From: Nocardia yamanashiensis NBRC 100130
Lineage (GTDB): Bacteria > Actinomycetota > Actinomycetes > Mycobacteriales > Mycobacteriaceae
Assembly (NCBI RefSeq): GCF_001613325.1
Contig: NZ_BDCD01000013.1
Coordinates: 124,001 to 188,000 of the forward strand
Direction of reading: 5' to 3'
Length of the DNA: 64,000 bases
Position numbers and translations under genes: made by a program. Position 1 is the first letter of the stretch. Every line of letters begins with the position of its first letter. Below the pieces are notes generated by a model. That model saw nothing but the letters and a program-made list of their open reading frames with translations, did no database searches and was not told the DNA's origin. Shown here piece by piece: positions 9,602-17,145 of the stretch.

Positions 9602-10411
9602 GTGCCCTATGTGAACAGTGACGACGGCACCAAGGTGCACTACCTGGATACCGGGACCGAGGGGCCGGCGCTGCTGCTGGGGCACGGGTTCTTCATGGAT
9701 GCCGAGATGTGGCAGCCGCAGTTGGCGGAGCTGGCGGATCGGTATCGGGTGATCGCGGTGGACTCGCGGGGGCACGGGCGTACCGAAGATGCCGGGAACC
9801 CTTTCACCTATTGGGATCTCGCGTGGGATTCGTGGCGGGTGGCCGATGCGCTCGGGCTGGATCGGGTGGTGGTCGGCGGGCTGTCGCAGGGCGGGTTCAC
9901 GGCGTTGCGGATGGCGTTGCTGCAGCCGGCTCGGACGCGGGGGCTGGTGCTGATCGGCACTACCGGGGCGGCGTACACCGAACAGGAGCGGGAGGGGTAC
10001 GAGCGGGTCATCGTGAAGAGCTGGGTCGGCGGGGCGGTGCCGATCGACGACATCGCGCTGCCGATGGCGGCGGTGATGATCGGCGGCGACCGGGACCGGC
10101 ATCAGCGGCCGTGGGTGGACAAGTGGCGGGCGAGCGATCGCGGCCGGCTGGCGCTGGCGGCGCGGTGTCTCATCGATCGCGAGGATGTCAGCGAACTGCT
10201 CGGGGAGATTTCGGTTCCGGCGCTGCTGATGCGCGGCATCGGCGATCAGGCGTTCAGTCAGGGGCAGATGCGGGAGCTCGCGGCCGGGTTGGGTGGTCCG
10301 GCGCGGTTCGAGACGATTTCGGCCGATACCGCGGCGCATATCTGCAACCTGACCCATCCCGAGGTCGTGACACCGCTGATCCGGGAATTCCTGGACGGTC
10401 TCCCGGACTGA
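9602..10411 (+). CDS. Alpha/beta hydrolase
   Basis: A 269-residue cytosolic alpha/beta-fold hydrolase. It has the oxyanion segment LGHGFFMD, the VIAVDSRGHGRTE strand-turn, the nucleophile elbow GLSQGG (Ser near residue 97), an acidic residue in RGIGDQ and a His in DTAAHICN, so the triad appears complete. Substrate is unknown; the overall pattern resembles esterases and haloperoxidase-like hydrolases. The GTG start follows AAGGGAG. It ends base-to-base with the convergent regulator gene. Confidence 0.85.
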   Translation: MPYVNSDDGTKVHYLDTGTEGPALLLGHGFFMDAEMWQPQLAELADRYRVIAVDSRGHGRTEDAGNPFTYWDLAWDSWRVADALGLDRVVVGGLSQGGFTALRMALLQPARTRGLVLIGTTGAAYTEQEREGYERVIVKSWVGGAVPIDDIALPMAAVMIGGDRDRHQRPWVDKWRASDRGRLALAARCLIDREDVSELLGEISVPALLMRGIGDQAFSQGQMRELAAGLGGPARFETISADTAAHICNLTHPEVVTPLIREFLDGLPD

Positions 10412-10885
10412 TCAGCCGGCGCTCGGGAAAGCGAGAACCAGCCAGCCCGAGGCCGCGGGTATGAGCGATTCGCGCACCACGGTCATGGCGCCCGTGCGCG
10501 GCGACCAGACCCGGCGGTCACCGTCGGGTTTACGCACGAAGACGACACCGGAATCCCAGATCCGGCGGAATTCACCCGATTGCGCGGCCAATTCACGCAC
10601 GATCTCGGCACTGCCCTCATGCCCCGGAGCGGCGCCGTGGTGATGACGTAGCAAGCCCACGATGACGGTGGCTTCGAACTGCCAGCCCGGCAGCACCATT
10701 TTGGCGCGCGGATCCCCGAACATCCAGTGCGGCTGGGTTTTCGCCTCGGCCAGACCCGGAAGCATGTCGCGATAACGCTCGTTCGAGGCGGCGACCCGCC
10801 AATTCACCAGCCACGCAGCGGGAATCGAGGTGAGCCGGTCGAGAAGGGTGGTCATATCCTCCGCGGAAGCCGCGTCACCGAGCAC
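10412..10885 (-). CDS. MmyB-like regulator, ligand-binding part (probably split from the HTH part)
   Basis: A 157-residue product resembling the C-terminal PAS-like ligand-binding domain of MmyB-family XRE regulators: LDRLTSIPAAWLVNWRVAASNERYRDMLPG, then HWMFGDPRAK, VGLLRHHHGAAPG and the final FRRIWDSGVVFVRKPDGDRRVWSP. It has no DNA-binding domain. The upstream HTH gene overlaps it by 34 bp in another frame, and reading back in this frame gives GRPDVLGDA, which would join the HTH part. A -1 frame change would restore a normal regulator of about 240 residues. Sequencing error, a pseudogene or a genuine two-gene system cannot be separated here. Confidence 0.7.
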   Translation of the reverse strand: MLGDAASAEDMTTLLDRLTSIPAAWLVNWRVAASNERYRDMLPGLAEAKTQPHWMFGDPRAKMVLPGWQFEATVIVGLLRHHHGAAPGHEGSAEIVRELAAQSGEFRRIWDSGVVFVRKPDGDRRVWSPRTGAMTVVRESLIPAASGWLVLAFPSAG

Positions 10886-11139
10886 ATCGGGCCGCCCGCC
10901 AGCGCCCGCAGATGCGCCTGCTCGTGCTCGTCATCGCACACCGCATCGGCCAATCCGGTCAGCGCCCGATCACCGACATTGACCTTGTCCCCCTGCTCGA
11001 GCTTCTGCACCGTGCCGAGCCCGAGATACGCCTGCTGCGCCAATTGCCTTTGCGTCCAGCCCCGCCGCAACCGCAGCCGCTTCACATACGCGGCGAGCGT
11101 CGGCATTTCGACGTCGATCTCGGTGCCGACCTGCATCAA
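10852..11139 (-). CDS. XRE-family helix-turn-helix protein (N-terminal half of MmyB-like regulator)
   Basis: The 95 residues contain a clear XRE HTH: LAAYVKRLRLRRGWTQRQLAQQAYLGLGTVQKLEQGD, followed by the linker DEHEQAHLRALAG that in MmyB regulators leads into the ligand-binding domain. Here the frame ends 13 residues later. The matching C-terminal domain is encoded in an overlapping frame (10412-10885). The gene would control either itself or the convergent hydrolase. Confidence 0.75.
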   Translation of the reverse strand: MMQVGTEIDVEMPTLAAYVKRLRLRRGWTQRQLAQQAYLGLGTVQKLEQGDKVNVGDRALTGLADAVCDDEHEQAHLRALAGGPMCSVTRLPRRI

Positions 11140-11323
11140 CGAACCCTTTGCGCCAGTGGAAAATTCGACTACCCCGCGCCGGGGGCAGAGTGCCCGACGC
11201 TACCACCAGCTTGGGCCAGCCCGGCCTCTTGCCGCCACCGGCCCGCCATTGACAGGATCGGTGCGCGGCGATGCCCTGGCCGCGCTTCGGAGGGGACGGC
11301 CAGGTTTCGCCCGCGCTCGCGGA

Positions 11324-11635
11324 TTACTTGTTCTGGAACAGGCAGAACAATTCGGAAGAGGCCGCGGCGGAGCCGGTCCCGCCGGTCTGGCAGGGACGGT
11401 TCGCGTCCTTGGATTCGAGGTAGAGCGCGTAGTTGTAGTCGCCCGTGGCCGAATTCGGGGAGGTGGCGCTGCATCGGTAGCCGAGAATGCTGCCGCCCAG
11501 CCGGGCCTTCCCGGCGCTTTCGCAGGCGGCGCGCGAGGAGTACGAACCGCCGTCCACGGTGGCGGCCATCGCGGTGCCCGCCGCGAAGCCGGAAATGGCG
11601 ATACCGGCGGCGGCGACGGTGATGAGGCGCTTCAA
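11324..11635 (-). CDS. Small secreted protein
   Basis: A 103-residue exported protein: signal peptide KRLITVAAAGIAISGFAAG with cleavage likely after AMA, then a mature domain of about 80 residues with four cysteines (ACESAGKARLGG, YRCSATSP, RPCQTG, ELFCLFQNK) that could form two disulfides. I chose the TTG at 11635 because AAAAGGAA lies upstream and the signal peptide then starts correctly; the longer reading to 11698 has an unlikely N-terminus. The function is unknown. Confidence 0.7.
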   Translation of the reverse strand: MKRLITVAAAGIAISGFAAGTAMAATVDGGSYSSRAACESAGKARLGGSILGYRCSATSPNSATGDYNYALYLESKDANRPCQTGGTGSAAASSELFCLFQNK

Positions 11636-11746
11636 ATCGAATTCCTTTTCATTGCAACCAATTCGGCGGATCCCCGCCGATCCGCCGAACGGTAGCAATT
11701 GGAATGGGCGGCCGTATCGGGCAGCGTATCGGCCATCGGCGGCGAA

Positions 11747-12232
11747 TCAGGTACGCAGCGGGCTGATTTCGACCGCGCCGGGCTGAGCGAAGGTGACGGC
11801 GCCGAGACGACGCCAATCCCAGACGGCGCGGAGCGAGACGGTGTTGTCCGGCGGGGTGACGATGATTTCGTCCACGATCCAGTCGGTGGCACCGAACATG
11901 TAGGTCAATGTCGCGGTGGCCGACTGGTGCGGCGCGAGCTGAATGGGTTTACCGACGGCTCCATTGCGCGGAATGTGCTGGACGCCGCCGGAAGAGGCGG
12001 ACATGTCGACACCCGGATACCCCTGGGTCGCACACGTTTCCGACGATTCGTTCCGCAGCGTGATCAGCGCCGTGCGCAGGTTCGACGCCAGCTCCTCCCC
12101 CGAGGTCACGTCGAGCCGCAGTTGCGAGGTACTGCACCAGGGCGTACGCGCCTGCGCCCCACCCGCCACCGCGATCGTCGATGCCGCCAGCGCCACCGCC
12201 GCCATCCCCAGGATTCCCGCGCGATATCGCAT
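11747..12232 (-). CDS. Secreted DUF4232 protein
   Basis: A 161-residue protein with a signal peptide (residues 1-28, ending GGAQA-RT) and a DUF4232 domain: PWCSTSQLRLDV, then LITLRNESSETCATQGYPGVD, with conserved cysteines, and a C-terminal DEIIVTPPDN strand. DUF4232 proteins are actinobacterial cell-envelope proteins of unknown role. The ATG at 12232 follows GGAAGGCGGAG. The ORF continues open far upstream to 12904, but that extension lies over the Uma2 gene and lacks coding character. A second DUF4232 protein is at 60034-60684. Confidence 0.8.
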   Translation of the reverse strand: MRYRAGILGMAAVALAASTIAVAGGAQARTPWCSTSQLRLDVTSGEELASNLRTALITLRNESSETCATQGYPGVDMSASSGGVQHIPRNGAVGKPIQLAPHQSATATLTYMFGATDWIVDEIIVTPPDNTVSLRAVWDWRRLGAVTFAQPGAVEISPLRT

Positions 12233-12288
12233 TGCTCCGCCTTCCGTTCGAACTCCGAATCGGAATCGAGCATCGCGGCCGCCACTAA

Positions 12289-12447
12289 TCACCCACCAAC
12301 GAGATTCCAACGACATCGGCGATAGTTGTCCTTTTGGAGCAGGATGACGAAGTCGCCCCGTTCTCCCATCCGGGCCAGTTCGGCGAGGGCCTCGGCTCGC
12401 TTCGCCACGCGCGCTGCGTTGTCGCTGTCGATCGGTGGTTCGGACAT
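12289..12447 (-). CDS. Small hypothetical protein, 52 residues
   Basis: The reading starts MSEPPIDSDNAARVAKRAEA and ends RRCRWNLVGG. The N-terminal half is a charged predicted helix and the end is basic. GGAGG lies 6 nt before the ATG, which supports translation. The gene is divergent from the Uma2 gene (44-62 bp between starts) and is upstream of the DUF4232 gene in the same direction. No family is recognised. Confidence 0.55.
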   Translation of the reverse strand: MSEPPIDSDNAARVAKRAEALAELARMGERGDFVILLQKDNYRRCRWNLVGG

Positions 12448-12509
12448 CGTGACCTCCGGTTCGATCGACAGCGCGGCGACTCGGTCCGGCCGTGAGTAGG
12501 GTGATGGTC

Positions 12510-13127
12510 ATGTCTACACCGCAGGACGAGCTGCCTCGCCTCGTTTCGGTGGAGGAATTCTTGGCGGGGCCCGCAGAAGCGTTCGCTGAGATCCACGATG
12601 GCGTGCTGATCACCGCGATGGCGCAGTCGCCCGCGCATGATCTGGTCGTTCGGAGGCTGGCTACGGCCGTGGAATACGCGATCGATCCGCAGGGGCCGTG
12701 CCGAGAGGTCCACAGTGACACGCCGGTTCGATTGGCCGATGCCGAGTCGAACGAATCCGCTCGGCGGCTCCGGGTGCGATACCCGGACCTCCTCCTGCGC
12801 GATTGCAGCGATGGCCCGTACGACGTGCAACAGGTCGCTCGCCAGACACTCCTGATCGTCGAGATCACGTCCGAGGACACCGTAGACGCCGATATCGGCA
12901 TCAAACGGGAACTGTATGCGCGCGAAGGAATTCCGGTCTATTTGATCGTGCACTTCGCGAAGGATTGGCAGCAGATCACGGAGATCGAGGAATGCCGGCT
13001 CGACTGGTCGGGCCGAAGGTATGTCACCAGGCATACCCATACGGACGCATTGGTTCTCACCGAGCCCGTGAACTTGGCGGTCACCTTCGCCGAACTCCAG
13101 AGCCGGTTGCCGCCACGTCGGTACTGA
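12510..13127 (+). CDS. Uma2 family (DUF820) endonuclease-like protein
   Basis: A 205-residue protein with the restriction endonuclease-like fold of the Uma2/DUF820 family: EFLAGPAEAFAEIHDGVLITAMAQSPAHDLVVRRL at the N-terminus, YPDLLL, the core LLIVEITSEDTVDADIGIKRELYAREGIPVYLIV with the expected Asp/Glu/Lys positions, and a C-terminal strand region. Family members are abundant in actinobacteria and cyanobacteria and are of uncertain biological role. The ATG at 12510 is preferred; the open frame reaches GTG 12492. Confidence 0.85.
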   Translation: MSTPQDELPRLVSVEEFLAGPAEAFAEIHDGVLITAMAQSPAHDLVVRRLATAVEYAIDPQGPCREVHSDTPVRLADAESNESARRLRVRYPDLLLRDCSDGPYDVQQVARQTLLIVEITSEDTVDADIGIKRELYAREGIPVYLIVHFAKDWQQITEIEECRLDWSGRRYVTRHTHTDALVLTEPVNLAVTFAELQSRLPPRRY

Positions 13128-13134
13128 GGAACGA

Positions 13135-13168
13135 CGAAGGCCCCCCGAAAGGATTCGGGGGGCCTTCG
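13135..13168. terminator. Bidirectional terminator between Uma2 gene and rpsN
   Basis: A perfect 15-bp stem (13135-13149 with 13154-13168) with a 4-nt loop lies between the convergent ends of the Uma2 gene and the rplN-rpsN operon. It closes the upstream spc transcript, so rpsH cannot simply be reached by read-through. Confidence 0.8.
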
Positions 13169-13201
13169 TGGACTCAGTGGTCCGGTGTCACCGACAGGTG
13201 A

Positions 13202-13387
13202 TCACCAGGACGACTTGTGGACGCCCGGGAGTTCGCCGCGGTGGGCCATCTCGCGCAGGCAGACGCGGCACAGGCCGAACTTGCGGTAGACGGCGTGCGG
13301 GCGACCGCAGCGCTGGCAGCGGGTGTAGGCGCGCACCGCGAACTTCGGCTTGGCGTTGGCCTTGTTGATCAGAGCCTTCTTAGCCAT
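13202..13387 (-). CDS. rpsN: 30S ribosomal protein S14, zinc-binding type
   Basis: The 61-residue short form of S14 has two CxxC pairs (RCQRCGRPH and [18 protein letters not shown]), so it is the zinc-containing (C+) version found in the actinobacterial spc operon. It starts 3 bp after rplE. It is here the last gene of the upstream spc half and is followed by a terminator rather than rpsH. Confidence 0.97.
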   Translation of the reverse strand: MAKKALINKANAKPKFAVRAYTRCQRCGRPHAVYRKFGLCRVCLREMAHRGELPGVHKSSW

Positions 13388-13390
13388 GGA

Positions 13391-13957
13391 TCAGTTCTCC
13401 TTGAACGGGAAGCCGAGGTGCTTGAGCAGGGCACGGCCTTCTTCGTTGTTGGTGGCCGTGGTCACCACGGTGATGTCCATACCACGGGGACGGTCGATCT
13501 TGTCGACGTCGATCTCGTGGAACATGGACTGCTCGGAGAGACCGAAGGTGTAGTTGCCGTGGCCGTCGAACTGCTTCGGCGAGAGACCGCGGAAGTCGCG
13601 GATACGCGGAAGAGCGATGGAGATCAGACGATCCAGGAACTCCCACATGCGGTCGCCGCGCAGGGTGACCTTCGCGCCGATCGGCATGCCCTCACGCAGC
13701 TTGAACTGCGCGATGGACTTGGTGGCCTTACGGATCTCGGGCTTCTGGCCGGTGATCAGGGTGAGGTCGGCGACCGCACCGTTGATCAGCTTCGCGTCAC
13801 GGGCGGCGTCGCCGACACCCATGTTCACGACGACCTTCACGACACCGGGGATCTGCATGACGTTGGCGAAGTTGAACTCTTCGTTCAGCGCCGGGCGGAT
13901 CTCTTCGCGGTAGCGGGTCTTCAGGCGCGGCTGCACCTTGTTCTCGGTCGAAGTCAT
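13391..13957 (-). CDS. rplE: 50S ribosomal protein L5
   Basis: A 5S rRNA-binding protein. The 188 residues starting [20 protein letters not shown] contain the L5 signature [29 protein letters not shown] region and end [13 protein letters not shown] chose the ATG at 13957, 1 bp before the rplX stop region; the longer reading to 14044 runs into rplX. Confidence 0.97.
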   Translation of the reverse strand: MTSTENKVQPRLKTRYREEIRPALNEEFNFANVMQIPGVVKVVVNMGVGDAARDAKLINGAVADLTLITGQKPEIRKATKSIAQFKLREGMPIGAKVTLRGDRMWEFLDRLISIALPRIRDFRGLSPKQFDGHGNYTFGLSEQSMFHEIDVDKIDRPRGMDITVVTTATNNEEGRALLKHLGFPFKEN

Positions 13958-13958
13958 C

Positions 13959-14273
13959 TCAGATGTCCTTCCCGTTGCGACGGGAGATGCGAACGCGCTT
14001 GCCGTTCTCATCGGTGCGGTAGCCCACGCGGGTCGGCTGGCCATCGGAGTCGACGACCATCACGTTGGAGGCCTGGATCGGCGCTTCCTGGGTGACGATG
14101 CCGCCCGAGCTGGCGCCACGCTGGTTCGCGGAATTCGCGACGTGCTTCTTGATGCGGTTCACGCCCTCGACGAGGACCTTGCCGGTCGCGGGGAAAGCCT
14201 GGATGACCTTGCCCTTCGCGCCCTTGTCCTTGCCCGAGATGACGATGACCGTGTCGCCCTTGTGCACCTTCAT
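13959..14273 (-). CDS. rplX: 50S ribosomal protein L24
   Basis: An assembly-initiating large-subunit protein. The 104 residues begin [29 protein letters not shown] KOW motif and end [12 protein letters not shown]. It lies between rplN and rplE with 1-2 bp spacers. Confidence 0.97.
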   Translation of the reverse strand: MKVHKGDTVIVISGKDKGAKGKVIQAFPATGKVLVEGVNRIKKHVANSANQRGASSGGIVTQEAPIQASNVMVVDSDGQPTRVGYRTDENGKRVRISRRNGKDI

Positions 14274-14275
14274 GG

Positions 14276-14644
<369 letters not shown>

Positions 14645-14804
14645 TTCAGCTCCTCCTAGACCTGGACGAAATGCACGCCGGATTGCCGACCCGACGGGCA
14701 TGGTCAGTTGCCCTTCGCACGCGCGCCTGCCAGCGGTTATCACCGATCTGGAAAGACCGAACCGCTGTGGGTTCGCGGCCGAAGTGCGGGCATAGCTCCC
14801 GCAG

Positions 14805-14845
14805 GCAACCGGACCAGTGTAGCCAAGTCCCTGTTCGGGGAGAAA
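14805..14845 (-). promoter_or_regulatory. Promoter of rplN-rplX-rplE-rpsN
   Basis: The minus strand has a TACACT -10 box (14816-14821) and a weak -35 about 17-18 bp upstream. The 23 bp at 14805-14827 match the rpsH promoter element at 20 positions. The leader to the rplN start is about 165 nt (14645-14810) and holds no gene. Confidence 0.65.
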
Positions 14846-14846
14846 T

Positions 14847-14890
14847 CGGGGGCAAGCCCCCGAACCCCCGGAGAAGGAGATCCGGGGGTT
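14847..14890. repeat. GC-rich intergenic repeat copy with hairpin
   Basis: The sequence has a GGGG-spacer-CCCCCGAACCCCC core shared with two other intergenic sites (45016-45049 and 56364-56397). It also has a perfect 10-bp stem (14863-14872 with 14881-14890). It lies between the rplN promoter and the start of the M13 peptidase gene. Confidence 0.6.
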
Positions 14891-15026
14891 TACACCCCGT
14901 GCCCGCGGGGTGGCCGCCCGGCCCGCCGAGGCATTGGAGGGTTCAGGTCTTCCTCAGGGTGAGGGGTTAGCGTCGGCCCGAAGCTACGTCCGAGCAATGT
15001 TCGATTATCCGGAAGAGGAGATCGCG

Positions 15027-17072
15027 TTGACGTCCGAGCGTCCGCTGGGTCTGAATCGCCGCAAGTTTCTGGTCGCGTTGGGTGTGGTGCCGGCGGTGGC
15101 CGTGTTGCCCGCCTGTTCGAAGAGTTCGGATGCTTCGAAGGGGTTGATCGGGCCGGATATGTCGGGGTCGGATCCGAGTGTCCGGCCGCAGGACGATTTG
15201 TATCGGTTCGTCAACGGGAAGTGGCTGAAGGAGTATCAGCTGCCCGGGGACAAGGTGAGTTTCGGGACGTTCGACGAGGTCAATGATCGGGTCGAGAAGC
15301 AGCTGAAGGAGATTGTGGAGGGGATTCACAATCCGAAGCCGGGGACCGACGAGCAGCGGATCCGGGATCTGTACGACGGGCGGATGGACAAGGAGGAGAT
15401 CGAGAAGCTCGGCATGACGCCGTTGCGGGATCTCTTCGACAAGGTCGATCAGGCCGGGAACAAGGCGGACCTGGCGCATGTGATGGGGGCGCTGCCAGGC
15501 GTCGGGCTGATCGGGCTGGGCGTGGGCAGCGATCCCAAGGATTCGAACGCCTATCTGGCAGGGGTCGGGCAGGCGGGGCTCGGGCTGGGCGAGCAGTACT
15601 ACCGCAAGCCGGAGAACGCCGACAAGCTGGCCGCGTACCGGAAGTACATGCAGCAGATCGCGGCCGGTGCGGGCTTCCCGGATCCGACCGCGATGGCGGA
15701 CCGGGTGGTGGATCTGGAGACCCGGATCGCCGGATTCCATTGGGACAATGTGCGGACCCGCGACACCGACGCCACCTACAACCTGCGCAGCTGGGCCGAA
15801 TTGGTCGCGCTGGGACCGCAATTCGACTGGGATCCGTGGCTGAGCGGCAATACCGACCGGCCCAAGGAACTGTTCGACAAGCTGAATGTCGGTGAGCCGT
15901 CGTTCATCACCGGCGCCGCGCAGCTGTGGGGCGAGGTGGATATCAATGCCTGGAAGGAATATCTGAAGCTGGGGCTGGTGCGCGAGTTCGCGAGCTATCT
16001 GCCCAAGGCGATCGCCGATCCGAACTTCGATTTCTTCGGCAAGGAGATGCAGGGGCTCAAGGAGCGCCCCGAGCTGTGGAAGGCGGCCATCTCCACCGTC
16101 AACGGCACGGTCGGCGAGGCGCTCGGAAAACTGTACGTGGACAAGCACTTTCCGCCATCGGCCAAGCAACAGGCCCTCGATATGGTCAGCGATCTGCGCG
16201 CGGCGTACAAGCAGAACTTCACCGATTCCAGCTGGATGTCCCCGCCCACCCGGGAGGCCGCCATCGTCAAACTGGACAAGATCAATGCCAAGATCGGCTA
16301 TCCGGACAAGTGGGAGGACTACTCCAAGCTCACCGTGACCCGCGGCAAGCTCGTCCAATCCCTGCGCGCCTCGGGCGAATTCGACGCCAAGCGGATGTTC
16401 GACCGCCTCGGCACCAAGGTGGACAAGTCGGAATGGGGCATGCCGCCGCAGACCGTGAACGCCTACTACAACCCGGCCGCCAACGAGATCGTCTTCCCGG
16501 CCGCCTTCCTGCAGCCGCCGTTCTTCGATCCCGAGGCCGAGGCCGCGGTGAACTACGGCGCGGGCGGCGCGGTCATCGGCCACGAGATCGGGCACGGCTT
16601 CGATGATCAGGGCTCCAAGTACGACGGCGACGGCAATCTGAAGGATTGGTGGACCCCGGAGGACAAGGCCGCGTTCGAGGCCAAGACCAAACAGGTCATC
16701 GAGCAGTACAACGCGCTGGTGCCGGAGGGCCTACCCGCGGATCAGCACGTGAACGGTGAACTGACCGTGGGCGAGAACCTGGCCGACCTGCGCGGACTGG
16801 AGATCTCGCTGGCCGCCTACCGGATCGTGGAGAAGCGCAAGGGCGGCAGCGGCGATCCCGATTTCAAGCCCATGTTCGAATCCTGGGGCCGCACCTGGCG
16901 GACCAAGCAGACCGATCAGGCGCTGGAGCAGCAGCTCGCCGAGGATCCCCACTCCCCCGCCGAATTCCGTTGCAACCAGGTGGTTCGCAACCTGAAGGAG
17001 TTCTACGACACCTACGGGGTCAAGGAGGGCGACAAGGAGTACCTGCCACCGGATCAGCGGGTCACCCTGTAA
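15027..17072 (+). CDS. M13 family zinc metallopeptidase, Tat/lipoprotein signal
   Basis: A 681-residue neprilysin-like peptidase (PepO type). A Tat-like motif RRKFLVALG and a lipobox VLPAC near residue 31 predict a lipid-anchored extracytoplasmic protein. The N-terminal M13 domain starts at QDDLYRFVNGKWLKEYQLP. Catalytic marks are NAYYNPAANEIVFPA, the zinc motif HEIGH (VIGHEIGHGFDDQG, about residue 520) and the third-ligand motif ENLADLRG. I chose the TTG at 15027, with GAGGAG upstream, because the product then aligns with the start of the paralogue at 17146; an ATG at 14997 is possible. A 73-bp gap separates the paralogues. Confidence 0.92.
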   Translation: MTSERPLGLNRRKFLVALGVVPAVAVLPACSKSSDASKGLIGPDMSGSDPSVRPQDDLYRFVNGKWLKEYQLPGDKVSFGTFDEVNDRVEKQLKEIVEGIHNPKPGTDEQRIRDLYDGRMDKEEIEKLGMTPLRDLFDKVDQAGNKADLAHVMGALPGVGLIGLGVGSDPKDSNAYLAGVGQAGLGLGEQYYRKPENADKLAAYRKYMQQIAAGAGFPDPTAMADRVVDLETRIAGFHWDNVRTRDTDATYNLRSWAELVALGPQFDWDPWLSGNTDRPKELFDKLNVGEPSFITGAAQLWGEVDINAWKEYLKLGLVREFASYLPKAIADPNFDFFGKEMQGLKERPELWKAAISTVNGTVGEALGKLYVDKHFPPSAKQQALDMVSDLRAAYKQNFTDSSWMSPPTREAAIVKLDKINAKIGYPDKWEDYSKLTVTRGKLVQSLRASGEFDAKRMFDRLGTKVDKSEWGMPPQTVNAYYNPAANEIVFPAAFLQPPFFDPEAEAAVNYGAGGAVIGHEIGHGFDDQGSKYDGDGNLKDWWTPEDKAAFEAKTKQVIEQYNALVPEGLPADQHVNGELTVGENLADLRGLEISLAAYRIVEKRKGGSGDPDFKPMFESWGRTWRTKQTDQALEQQLAEDPHSPAEFRCNQVVRNLKEFYDTYGVKEGDKEYLPPDQRVTL

Positions 17073-17145
17073 CGCTCTCCGCCCGGACCCGGCGTCGCAC
17101 CGGTAGCCTCGCAGCGGAGCACGTCCGCCAACGAGAGGGTTACTG

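Noticed and set aside
12233..12904. Upstream extension of the DUF4232 gene
   Set aside because: The signal peptide at 12232 with a good ribosome binding site marks the true start, and the extension lies antisense to Uma2.
5866..13201. Possible mobile element or prophage inserted in the spc operon
   Set aside because: No integrase, transposase, terminal inverted repeats or attachment-site duplication is visible; the mechanism of the split is left open.
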